This document shows, in pieces, positions 8,047 through 14,988 of a stretch of DNA of 64,000 bases. The notes under the pieces are model-generated. The model was not told where the DNA came from. It was given only the letters and a program-made list of their open reading frames with translations, and searched no databases. The first letter of the stretch is position 1; the number at the start of each line of letters is the position of its first letter. Both the position numbers and the translations under genes were made by a program. The stretch comes from CAVQZA01 sp963718355 (lineage in GTDB: Bacteria; Actinomycetota; Thermoleophilia; Gaiellales; Gaiellaceae), in the NCBI GenBank assembly GCA_963718355.1, contig CAVQZA010000010.1, forward strand, positions 1 through 64,000. Reading direction: 5' to 3'.

Positions 8047-8387
8047 CGGTCGACTTCGACGTCTCGCTCGAGGAGATCGGGGGTAGCTACGTGGTCGTGG
8101 TGGCCGGCGAGATCGACCTGCTCGGCGCGCCCGAGCTCAAGGACGTGCTGGGGCAGGCGATCGCACTCGGCGGGAAGCGCATCGTGGTCGATATGACCGC
8201 CACGCGCTTCATCGACTCGACGACGCTCGGCGTGATCCTCGGCGCTTCAAAGCGGCTGCGGCTCGACGGCGGTGAGATCGTGCTTGTGATCGACCATCCG
8301 TCGATCCGCAAGATCTTCGAGATCACGCTCCTCGATCGCGCCTTTGCGATCTACGAGACGCGCGACGCGGCGCTCGCGGCCGGCTGA
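8043..8387 (+). CDS. STAS-domain anti-sigma factor antagonist (RsbV/SpoIIAA type)
   Basis: 114 residues from GTG 8043. The STAS core is clear: GEIDLLGAPELKDVLGQAI, then RIVVDMTATRFIDSTTLGVI, where the Ser in FIDSTTLG is the phosphorylation site of the family. In partner switching the unphosphorylated form sequesters the anti-sigma kinase and frees the sigma factor. The likely partners, an RsbW-type kinase and sigma-B, are encoded convergently right after it. Confidence 0.9.
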   Translation: MTVDFDVSLEEIGGSYVVVVAGEIDLLGAPELKDVLGQAIALGGKRIVVDMTATRFIDSTTLGVILGASKRLRLDGGEIVLVIDHPSIRKIFEITLLDRAFAIYETRDAALAAG

Positions 8388-8388
8388 C

Positions 8389-8790
8389 TCAGAGCTTCTT
8401 CGCGAGAGTCACGCGTGTGCCGTTGCCCTCGGCTCCGGGCTCCAGCTCGAGCTCGTCGACCAGCGAGCGGATGATCGAGAGGCCCATGCCGCCTTCGCGC
8501 TCTCCGCGGGCCCGGGACGGGTCGTCGCTCGGCCCGACGCCCGTGTCCTCGACGACGATCCGGATCAGCCCGTCCTCCACGGTGTAGCGGAGCTCGACCC
8601 GCCCCGCGTCGCGGTCGGGGTAGGCATGCTGGATCGTGTTGGTGCAGGCCTCGGTGACTGCGAGCTTCAGGTCGTCGACGAGCTCCTCGTCGAGCGGAGC
8701 GAGCGTCGCCAGTGCTGCGACCGCGAGCCGGCAGAGGACGAGGTACTCAGCCTCCGCCGGGAACGAGAGCGAGAACGACACGCTCGTCAC
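8389..8790 (-). CDS. rsbW: Anti-sigma factor / serine kinase (RsbW type)
   Basis: 133 residues from GTG 8790, overlapping the sigma gene stop by 4 bp. The GHKL ATPase motifs are present: N box in ELVDDLKLAVTEACTNTIQHA, G1 EDTGVGP, and GGMGLSIIRSLVDE. Such proteins bind and inhibit their sigma factor and phosphorylate the STAS antagonist. Translational coupling to the sigma gene fits a stoichiometric inhibitor. Confidence 0.88.
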   Translation of the reverse strand: MTSVSFSLSFPAEAEYLVLCRLAVAALATLAPLDEELVDDLKLAVTEACTNTIQHAYPDRDAGRVELRYTVEDGLIRIVVEDTGVGPSDDPSRARGEREGGMGLSIIRSLVDELELEPGAEGNGTRVTLAKKL

Positions 8791-9551
8791 GCGTCCTCCA
8801 CGTCGATCGACGCGCGCATCTTCTCGAGCGCGGTGCGCAGCAGTCGCGAGACATGCATCTGGGAGATCCCGACCTCGCGCGCGATCTGGGACTGGGTGAG
8901 CTGGCCGGCGAACCGAAGCTCGACGATCTGCCGCTCGCGCGGATCGAGCGCGCGCAGCCCGTCCGCGAGGAGCGACCGGTTGTCGACCTCGGCAAAGCCG
9001 GTCTCCTCGACGGCGAATGTCGTCACCGGCCCGACCTCGCCGTCGTCCCCTGTCTCGGTGACGAGCGGCTTGATCGTCTGCGCCCTCGTCGCCTCGAGCG
9101 CCTCGACCACGTCCTCCTCGTCGGCGCCCACCTCGCGGGCCAGCTCGGCGATCGTCGGCGACCGGCCGAGATCGGTCGACAGGCGGTCGAGCTGTCTCGA
9201 GACGGCGACGCTGAGATCCTTGACGCTTCTCGGTACGGCGACCGTCCACGTCCGGTCGCGGAAGTGACGCTTCAGCTCGCCGACGATCGTCGGCACCGCG
9301 TAGGCCGCGAAATCGCCTCGCTCGGGGTCGTAGCGGTCGAGCGCCTTCACGAGCCCGATCGACCCGACCTGGACGAGATCCTCCATCGGCTCGTTACCGC
9401 CCCCGTAGCGTCGCGCGAGCGCTCGCACCAGGCCGAGGTACTCACGTACGAGCTCGTCCCGCGCGCGCTCGTCACGGCGATCGAGCCACAGCACGAGCAG
9501 CTCGCGCCGGTGCTCCTCGGCAGGCGATTCCGGCGTTCTCGTCATCGTCAC
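8787..9551 (-). CDS. sigB: RNA polymerase sigma factor, SigB/SigF/SigG type
   Basis: 254 residues from GTG 9551. Region 2 (about 30-100) contains LVQVGSIGLVKALDRYDPERGDFAAYA; region 3 (about 115-175) ELAREVGADEEDV; region 4 (about 195-250) LDPRERQIVELRFAGQLTQS with the helix-turn-helix QIAREVGISQMHVSRLL. Group 3 stress sigma factor. It lies between two anti-sigma-like genes with 4-bp overlaps, and the operon promoter is itself of sigma-B type, implying positive autoregulation. The promoters mapped around it are the likely regulon. Confidence 0.93.
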   Translation of the reverse strand: MTMTRTPESPAEEHRRELLVLWLDRRDERARDELVREYLGLVRALARRYGGGNEPMEDLVQVGSIGLVKALDRYDPERGDFAAYAVPTIVGELKRHFRDRTWTVAVPRSVKDLSVAVSRQLDRLSTDLGRSPTIAELAREVGADEEDVVEALEATRAQTIKPLVTETGDDGEVGPVTTFAVEETGFAEVDNRSLLADGLRALDPRERQIVELRFAGQLTQSQIAREVGISQMHVSRLLRTALEKMRASIDVEDA

Positions 9552-9922
9552 GCGAGCTCCGACGGCCGTTGCCGGAGGAGGAGCCAGCCGTCGCCGTCGC
9601 GTTCGAACACGCTGGCCTCGTCGACGAGCGAGCCGAGTACCCGGCGCAGCGCCAGCGGGCCCGACTCGGTTTGGAGCCGCTCGCGGACGGAGTCGGGGAT
9701 AGGGCCGGCCCGGAGCTCGAGCCCCTCGTCGGTCCTGATCTCGATCTCCAGCGGATCGCCCGCCGGTCCGTCGAACGCGGTTGCCTCGAGCGCGAGGCGC
9801 AAATCGTCGACCCGGTCGAGCCCAAGCTCGAAACGCGCCGCGATCCCAGCCACAACGAGTCCGACGACGCCCGCATAGCGGCGGTCACAGGGGATCGTGA
9901 GTGAGACGTATGCGGCCGTCAT
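9548..9922 (-). CDS. RsbW-like ATPase-fold protein, degenerate
   Basis: 124 residues, ATG at 9922 with GGAGGGAA upstream. It has the outline of a GHKL regulatory ATPase (helix LGLDRVDDLRLALEATAF in the N-box position, strand LEIEIRTDEGLELRAGPIP, then a C-terminal LxxLVDEASV) but lacks the usual N-box Glu/Asn and glycine lids. Probably a non-catalytic regulatory partner of sigma-B. First gene of the rsb/sig operon. Confidence 0.6.
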   Translation of the reverse strand: MTAAYVSLTIPCDRRYAGVVGLVVAGIAARFELGLDRVDDLRLALEATAFDGPAGDPLEIEIRTDEGLELRAGPIPDSVRERLQTESGPLALRRVLGSLVDEASVFERDGDGWLLLRQRPSELA

Positions 9923-9953
9923 TTCCCTCCGAGCGACGCGGGTCTCCGCGTCC

Positions 9954-9979
9954 GTACCCGGTCTGCGGCCTCTCGAAAC
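9954..9979 (-). promoter_or_regulatory. Sigma-B-type promoter of the sigB operon
   Basis: Minus strand GTTTCG-N14-GGGTAC, ending 31 nt before the ATG at 9922. Best-consensus copy; forms a divergent pair with 9984-10009. Confidence 0.7.
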
Positions 9980-9983
9980 CCCT

Positions 9984-10009
9984 GTTTGGAGTACGGAGAG
10001 CGCGGGTAC
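9984..10009 (+). promoter_or_regulatory. Sigma-B-type promoter for 10043-10183
   Basis: GTTTGG-N14-GGGTAC, 4 nt from the divergent copy. The start codon follows 33 nt later, with GAAAGGGG as ribosome site. Confidence 0.7.
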
Positions 10010-10042
10010 CCCGATCGGCATCCAACCGAAAGGGGCAAGACC

Positions 10043-10183
10043 ATGGGTCTTCTCTTGATCATCGCCCTCATAGTCGCACTCGCCATTGCCGGCGGGGTGG
10101 TCGTCAGCAAGTTCCTGTTCCTCATCCTGCTCGTTGCGCTCGTGCTGGCGGCATTCGGTCTCTTCTCCCGCGGCACTGCCTAG
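10043..10183 (+). CDS. 46-residue hydrophobic membrane protein
   Basis: ATG at 10043 preceded by AAAGGGG. Two hydrophobic segments fill it: LLLIIALIVALAIAGGVVVS and FLFLILLVALVLAAFGLF. Resembles small stress-induced hydrophobic peptides of actinobacteria, function unknown. Its TAG overlaps the TAG of the convergent phosphatase gene in a shared CTAG. Confidence 0.7.
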   Translation: MGLLLIIALIVALAIAGGVVVSKFLFLILLVALVLAAFGLFSRGTA

Positions 10184-11697
10184 ACAGCGAGCTCGCCGGC
10201 GTCGCGGGCGATACTCAGGGCGAGTATCGCCGCGTCGTCGGCCAGGGGCTCGCCGCCCCGCGCGATCACCCGGGCGGCGAGCGTCTCGAGGTCGTGGTTC
10301 GAGACGGGCTGCGAGCAGATCGCGACGATCTCCGCGGCCAGCCCGTCGATCCCGATCCGCTCCGGGCTGCCCGGGCTGTTGCGCGCCTCGGTCAGGCCGT
10401 CGGTGTAGAGGAGGACGGTCGACGGGCTCCGGAGCGGAATCCTCGAGATTGGCCACTCCGTCTCGTCGAAGACACCGAGCGGCGGGCCCGGAGTCGCCTC
10501 GACCGCAGCCGCGAGGCCGTCGTGGAACACGATCGGCGGCGGGTGGCCGGCGACCGCGAGCTCCAGGCGTGTCCTGGCCGCGTCGATTAGCCCGTAGGCC
10601 ACCGTCGCGAAGGCCCCGTCGCCGACGTCTTCACGCTCGAAGACAGCCTGCAGGCAGCGGAGGACTTCGCCGTGCTCGGTCTCGCTGAGAGCCAACCCGC
10701 GCCAGGCTCCGCGGAGGCTCGCTCCGAGTGCAGCGGCGTCGGGACCGTGGCCGGAGACGTCGCCGATCAGAATTGCGAGGCGTCCGTCCGCGAGCTGCAT
10801 GCAGTCGTAGAAGTCGCCGCCGAGATCGAGCCGCTGCTCGCCCGGCCGGTAGATCGTGGCGACCTGTACCCGCGGATCGGGCACGTGGACGACCGGCAGC
10901 AGCGACTGTTGAAGTCTCCCGACCAGGACGTCGACCTCGCGGTGCGCCTGCTGCTCGCGCTCGAGGAGCAGCTCACCGGCGGCGCGTTCGTACTCGAGCT
11001 CGAGCATCAGCGCATGCGTCCGGCGCGGCGTGCGCAAGGTGAGCGTGAGCGCGATCCCGAGTCCGGCCGCTCCGAAGACGATGAGGAGTGCGAGCAGTGT
11101 CCAGTAGCGCCGGTCCTGCGAATGGCGTGCGTTGGCTACTGAGCGATCCGTGGAGGCGAGCATCGCTCCTGCCGTGAGCCGGAAGCCGTCGAAGAGCCGT
11201 TTCCCGACCGGCAGCACGCGCGCAGCGGCGCGCGCCTGGCCGGCAGGCCCGGACGAGACGAGCGCAACCTGGCGGTCGTAGTACCGGTCGAGCTCGGCGA
11301 TCTGCACTCGAGCAAGGGTGAGCTGCGGGCCGAGCTCCGGCTGGAAGCCGACCTTGGACTGGATCACACGCAGATCCTCCGGGACGCGCGCGCGCCCGGC
11401 CGTGAGCGGCTGTAGCGCGGCGCGGTTCCGCGTGATCACGTAGCCGCGGGTGCCGGTCTCCTCGTTCACCATCTGGAGGACGAGGTCCTGAACGGCAGCC
11501 TTGAGAGGAATCGCATCCTCGACGAACTTCTGCTTGGAGCTCTGGTTGATGCTGCTCGCAATGTAGATCGAGCTCACGAGGATCCCGATCAGGAGCGCGT
11601 CGAGGAGGCCGAAGACGACGAGCAGCCGCCAGCGGACGTCCCGCGCATGCATTCCGGCGGGCTCCGCACGGGGGACCCTGCGAACCATCGGCTGCAT
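10180..11697 (-). CDS. CHASE3 - SpoIIE-type PP2C phosphatase (RsbU-like)
   Basis: 505 residues. Membrane helix at about 24-47 (LLVVFGLLDALLIGILVSSIY), a CHASE3 extracellular sensor (about 50-190, signature ETGTRGYVITRN), second helix about 197-217, a short helical linker, then a SpoIIE phosphatase domain (about 260-500) with metal-ligand motifs GGDFYD, GDVSGHG and YTDGLTEARN, and late DDAAIL. It would dephosphorylate the STAS antagonists and so activate sigma-B in response to an external signal. Probably downstream of the DUF892 gene, behind a hairpin. Confidence 0.9.
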   Translation of the reverse strand: MQPMVRRVPRAEPAGMHARDVRWRLLVVFGLLDALLIGILVSSIYIASSINQSSKQKFVEDAIPLKAAVQDLVLQMVNEETGTRGYVITRNRAALQPLTAGRARVPEDLRVIQSKVGFQPELGPQLTLARVQIAELDRYYDRQVALVSSGPAGQARAAARVLPVGKRLFDGFRLTAGAMLASTDRSVANARHSQDRRYWTLLALLIVFGAAGLGIALTLTLRTPRRTHALMLELEYERAAGELLLEREQQAHREVDVLVGRLQQSLLPVVHVPDPRVQVATIYRPGEQRLDLGGDFYDCMQLADGRLAILIGDVSGHGPDAAALGASLRGAWRGLALSETEHGEVLRCLQAVFEREDVGDGAFATVAYGLIDAARTRLELAVAGHPPPIVFHDGLAAAVEATPGPPLGVFDETEWPISRIPLRSPSTVLLYTDGLTEARNSPGSPERIGIDGLAAEIVAICSQPVSNHDLETLAARVIARGGEPLADDAAILALSIARDAGELAV

Positions 11698-11715
11698 CCT
11701 ATGGCCGACTGCGCA

Positions 11716-11739
11716 GGCCCGCCCGGAAGGGGGCGGGCC
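11716..11739 (-). terminator. Hairpin between DUF892 and phosphatase genes
   Basis: 9-bp perfect stem GGCCCGCCC/GGGCGGGCC with a 6-nt loop. No T-run on either strand, so it may attenuate rather than end transcription from the DUF892 gene into the phosphatase gene. Confidence 0.5.
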
Positions 11740-11753
11740 TACGCGAGTCTTGG

Positions 11754-12260
11754 TTATGCAGCGGCAGCCTGCTTGACGCTCCGGCCGAGGCGCGTGGCCG
11801 CCTTTTCCACCTCTCCGAGCATCGCCTTCTCCTCGTCGAGATTCTTCTGGAGAAGCTCGGCGGCCGCGTTCTCGCCGAGCGCCTTCGCCAGCGCAACGAG
11901 GCCGGTGTATGCGGCGATCTCGTAGTGCTCGGTCCGCGCCGCGGCGCCGGTCAGGAACAGATCGAGCACCTCCGGCGACGGATCTTCGTCGGCGACGAAC
12001 TCATCATGCTCGGCCTTGAGCCCCTCGATGCCGGGGCACCTGACCGCCTTGGCCTTCTCGCCGATCGCTTCGAACGCGCTCTCGAGGTTCTCGATGTGGC
12101 CGCGCGTCTCTTCGGCGTGGCGGGTAAAGCCGTCAGCCAGGCCCTCGTCGGTTGCCTCGGCTGCCAGCTTCGGCAGGGCCTTGGCAAGCGTCTTCTCGGC
12201 GAACATCACGTCCTCGAGCTCGTGGATGAAGAGCTCACGGGGTTCGGTCATCTTTGACAT
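11754..12260 (-). CDS. DUF892 ferritin-like stress protein (YciE/YciF family)
   Basis: 168 residues, ATG at 12260 with AGGAGG. The family pattern is clear: LFIHELEDVMFAEKTLAKAL at the start, FTRHAEETRGHIENLESAFE, and EHYEIAAYTGLVALA, with paired E/H residues of a four-helix bundle. Members are general-stress proteins with a ferritin-like di-metal fold. A divergent sigma-B-type promoter supports stress control. Confidence 0.88.
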   Translation of the reverse strand: MSKMTEPRELFIHELEDVMFAEKTLAKALPKLAAEATDEGLADGFTRHAEETRGHIENLESAFEAIGEKAKAVRCPGIEGLKAEHDEFVADEDPSPEVLDLFLTGAAARTEHYEIAAYTGLVALAKALGENAAAELLQKNLDEEKAMLGEVEKAATRLGRSVKQAAAA

Positions 12261-12300
12261 CTGGCTACCTCCTGTTTGCGGGTCGAGTCTGAGCCTGGAG

Positions 12301-12325
12301 GTACCCCCAAAGGTGATGCCAAAAC
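12301..12325 (-). promoter_or_regulatory. Sigma-B-type promoter for the DUF892 gene
   Basis: Minus strand GTTTTG-N13-GGGTAC, ending 40 nt before the ATG at 12260. Divergent from 12330-12355, 4 nt apart. Confidence 0.65.
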
Positions 12326-12329
12326 ACGT

Positions 12330-12355
12330 GTTTCGATATCCGGCTGAGCGGGTAG
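12330..12355 (+). promoter_or_regulatory. Sigma-B-type promoter for 12371-13689
   Basis: GTTTCG-N14-GGGTAG, ending 15 nt before ATG 12371, so the transcript is leaderless or has a very short leader. Confidence 0.65.
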
Positions 12356-12370
12356 AACGTACTGTTGGCG

Positions 12371-13273
12371 ATGCTGATTCACGAAGCCCTCCTCTACGGG
12401 GACGAGACCGAGTACGCGCGTAGCGTCGGCGCGTTCGTCGAAGCCGCCGTCGTCGCCGGCGAGCCGGTGCTGGTAGCCGTCCCGGCAGCCAGGCTCAAGC
12501 TGCTCCGTGCTGAGGGCGGCCATAGCACCGTTTGGTTCGCGGACATGGAGGAAGTCGGACGGAACCCGGCGCGGATCATCCCGCGAATCCGCGCGTTCAT
12601 CGACGAGCACCCGCGCCGGCGCGTCCGCTTCGTCGGCGAACCAATCTGGGCCGGCCGAACCGAGAGCGAGACCGTAGAGGCGACGCGCCACGAGGCGTTG
12701 ATCAACCTGGCTTTCGCCGACGCGCAGGCCAGCATCCTCTGTCCCTACGACGTCCGAGGTCTCGCGGAGCACGTCGTTGCCGAGGCTGCCTGCACGCATC
12801 CGATCGTCGTCACCGGTGACCGGCGCGCGCCGAGCCCCTCGTATACCGATCCGATCGTGGTCTACACGGCCGCCGAGCATCCGCTCGCCGCGCCACCGGC
12901 GGGCACGGCCGTTCTCGCCGTTGGCAGCGACCTCGCCGCTGTTCGAGCGTCGCTGAGACATGAGGCGATCCGGGCAGGGCTCTCAGCGGCGAGAGCTGCC
13001 GATCTGGTCGTCGCGGCGAACGAGGCCGCGACGAACTCAATCGTGCACGCATTGCCTCCCGTCGAGCTCACTCTTTGGCATGACAGCAACGAGCTGGTCT
13101 GCGAGGTGACGGACGCCGGTGAGATCCACGATCCGCTCGTGGGCCGCATCAGGGCGCTGCCCGACCGGACCGGCGGTCGCGGGCTCTGGCTCGCGAACCA
13201 GCTCTGCGATCTCGTCGAGCTGCGCTCGGGACCGGGAGGGACAGTGGTCCGTCTGCACATGACGCTGAACTGA
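12371..13273 (+). CDS. MEDS sensor - HATPase anti-sigma regulator
   Basis: About 300 residues from ATG 12371 (TTG 12365 is also possible). Residues 1-165 match the MEDS domain (HEALLYGDETEYARSVGAF; RVRFVGEPIWAG; later LCPYD), a small-molecule sensor. Residues about 190-300 are an RsbW-like GHKL ATPase with N box VVAANEAATNSIVHA and GGRGLWLANQLCDLVE. Such fusions act as sensor kinases on STAS partners; the next gene is one. Confidence 0.88.
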   Translation: MLIHEALLYGDETEYARSVGAFVEAAVVAGEPVLVAVPAARLKLLRAEGGHSTVWFADMEEVGRNPARIIPRIRAFIDEHPRRRVRFVGEPIWAGRTESETVEATRHEALINLAFADAQASILCPYDVRGLAEHVVAEAACTHPIVVTGDRRAPSPSYTDPIVVYTAAEHPLAAPPAGTAVLAVGSDLAAVRASLRHEAIRAGLSAARAADLVVAANEAATNSIVHALPPVELTLWHDSNELVCEVTDAGEIHDPLVGRIRALPDRTGGRGLWLANQLCDLVELRSGPGGTVVRLHMTLN

Positions 13274-13287
13274 CCTCGCGATCGCCT

Positions 13288-13689
13288 ATGATCGGGCACG
13301 CGATGTCAGCCGCCGACGACGCAGCCCTTACAACGCCGGTCGTGCAGGTCTCGCACCCTGCACCGAAGGTAGCCGTCGTCGTTCTACTCGGAGAGCATGA
13401 CCTGGCCAGCGAGGGCGAGGTCGGGGCGGCGATCGCCGGTGAGCTCGCGGAGGGAAACGACGTCGTGGTCGGCCTCGGCGAGACGCTCTTCATCGACTCG
13501 CGGATCATCGGCATCCTGATCAGGGAATCAGCCCACGCCGCAGATCTTGGGCGCGAGTTGGTACTGCAGTTCCACACGGAGAGCCCGGCGAAGCGCGTCC
13601 TCGAGATGACCACGGTAGATCAGCACCTCCGCTGCTATGACAGTGTCGAGTCCGCCGTCGAGGCGGTTCTCGAGAGTAGTTCCACCTGA
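13288..13689 (+). CDS. STAS-domain anti-anti-sigma factor
   Basis: 133 residues from ATG 13288 (an ATG at 13303 is equally plausible). STAS signature: VVLLGEHDLASEGEVGAAI and VVVGLGETLFIDSRIIGILI, with Ser in FIDSRIIG at the phosphorylation position. 14 nt after the MEDS-kinase gene, so it is likely its substrate. Confidence 0.85.
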   Translation: MIGHAMSAADDAALTTPVVQVSHPAPKVAVVVLLGEHDLASEGEVGAAIAGELAEGNDVVVGLGETLFIDSRIIGILIRESAHAADLGRELVLQFHTESPAKRVLEMTTVDQHLRCYDSVESAVEAVLESSST

Positions 13690-13852
13690 GCAACCTCGCC
13701 TAGCCGAGTGCAAGCTCAGTTGGACGCCGGGAACGGCGTGCGGCACGTTGACTCGCCGCACGCGGATTGCGACTTGAAGGCAGCGCCTGTCTCGCGGGGT
13801 CAATCGGGGGACAACCAGAGCGGCCGAGATCGACCAAGATCCTGTCGCTCCG
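13690..13852. other. Intergenic, nothing recognised
   Basis: Gene-free. No promoter of the sigma-B type. Leads into the tRNA-like remnant. Confidence 0.4.
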
Positions 13853-13970
13853 TGGCGCCGGGATCCGCCTAGAATCCAGTCCTACCGAGATCAGCCGAGA
13901 CCCGAGGGCTGGACTTAAAATCGGGTGTCCCCGTTGTGGGGCATGAGGGTTCGACTCCCTCCCCCGGCAC
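13853..13970 (+). pseudogene. tRNA-Leu(UAA) 3'-half remnant, copy 2
   Basis: From 13912 the strand reads GACTTAAAATC (UAA anticodon loop), a long variable arm with CCCC/GGGG stem, a perfect T-arm GAGGG-TTCGACT-CCCTC (13945-13961) and acceptor strand CCCCGGC plus discriminator A (13962-13969). No matching GCCGGGG acceptor 5' strand or D-arm lies in the 60 nt upstream, so this is only the 3' half. It matches copy 1 at 5506-5621 in the same orientation and looks less decayed. A 3' tRNA half at the edge of a gene block is typical of an integration site. No CCA is encoded. Confidence 0.6.
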
Positions 13971-14093
13971 TCGTGATCAGTAAGTGCACTGACGCGCGGC
14001 GGGCGGGTCGGCGAGAATGATTGGCTGGCTGGACATACACTCGACGAGACCAGGGTGTCGTCGTCTCGACGACCAGATTTGGAGGTGCGAGCG

Positions 14094-14972
14094 ATGAGCA
14101 AGCCCACAAAGAAGAAGGCGGAGAGCAAGAAGCAGCACCACGACGCGGGTGCCGCGCAGGATGCGCCGGCGCCCGACGAGGCCGAGGCGAGCCCTTCCGG
14201 GAAGATGAAGCGGAAGGAGTACGAGCAGCAGATGGCGCACCTCCAGGGTGAGCTCGTGGCCATGCAGGAGTGGGTCAAGTCCACCGGCGCCAGGGTCTGC
14301 ATCGTGTTCGAGGGCGTCGACTCCGCCGGCAAGGGCGGCACGATCCAGCGGATCACCGAGCGGACGAGTCCCCGGGTGTTCAAGCACGTCGCCCTGCCGA
14401 CACCTGATGCGCGGGTCAAGTCCCAGATGTATATCCAGCGCTACATCGCGCACTTCCCGTCGGCCGGCGAGGTCGTGATCTTCGACCGCAGCTGGTACAA
14501 CCGCGCCGGCGTCGAGCCGGTCATGGGCTACTGCACGCAGGAGGAGGCAGACCGCTTCCTGCAGCAGGTGCCGCAGGTCGAGAAGGCGATGGTCGACGAC
14601 GGGATCATCCTGATCAAGTACTTCCTCAACGTCAGCCTCGAGGAGCAGACCCGGCGGCTCGAGAGCCGGATCGACGACCCGCGCAAGTACTGGAAGCTCT
14701 CGCCCACGGACCTGAAGTCGTACCGCCGCCGGTACTACTACCTGCGCGCCAGAGACGCGATGTTCGCCGTCACCAGCACCGAGTGGGCGCCGTGGCACAT
14801 CGTCGACAACAACGACAAGAAGCGCGGCCGGCTCAACATCATCTCCCACCTGCTCAGCCAGATCCCCTACACACCGGACGCGCCTCCGGACGTGAAGATG
14901 CCCAAGCCGCCGAGCGCCAACGGGTACTCCGAGCCAGAGTCGTCGCTGGGCAACATCCCGACGCCGTTCTAG
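14094..14972 (+). CDS. ppk2: Polyphosphate kinase 2
   Basis: 292 residues from ATG 14094, with GGAGGTG 7 nt upstream. A Lys/Ala-rich 40-residue N-terminal tail precedes the PPK2 core: Walker A GVDSAGKGGT (about 75-83), Walker B and lid FDRSWYNRAGVEPVMGY (from about 130), and YYLRARDAMF near the end. PPK2 enzymes use polyphosphate to phosphorylate nucleotides. It lies 16 nt before a P-type proton ATPase, so the pair may link polyphosphate energy and ion balance. Three intact P-loop motifs make this secure; the nucleotide preference is not readable. Confidence 0.92.
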   Translation: MSKPTKKKAESKKQHHDAGAAQDAPAPDEAEASPSGKMKRKEYEQQMAHLQGELVAMQEWVKSTGARVCIVFEGVDSAGKGGTIQRITERTSPRVFKHVALPTPDARVKSQMYIQRYIAHFPSAGEVVIFDRSWYNRAGVEPVMGYCTQEEADRFLQQVPQVEKAMVDDGIILIKYFLNVSLEEQTRRLESRIDDPRKYWKLSPTDLKSYRRRYYYLRARDAMFAVTSTEWAPWHIVDNNDKKRGRLNIISHLLSQIPYTPDAPPDVKMPKPPSANGYSEPESSLGNIPTPF

Positions 14973-14988
14973 GGGACGAAAGGACATC

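Noticed and set aside
13853..13970. Functional tRNA-Leu, or tRNA with a group I intron
   Set aside because: No 5' half within reach; sequence before the anticodon loop already carries CTT of the loop, so no intron splice layout fits.
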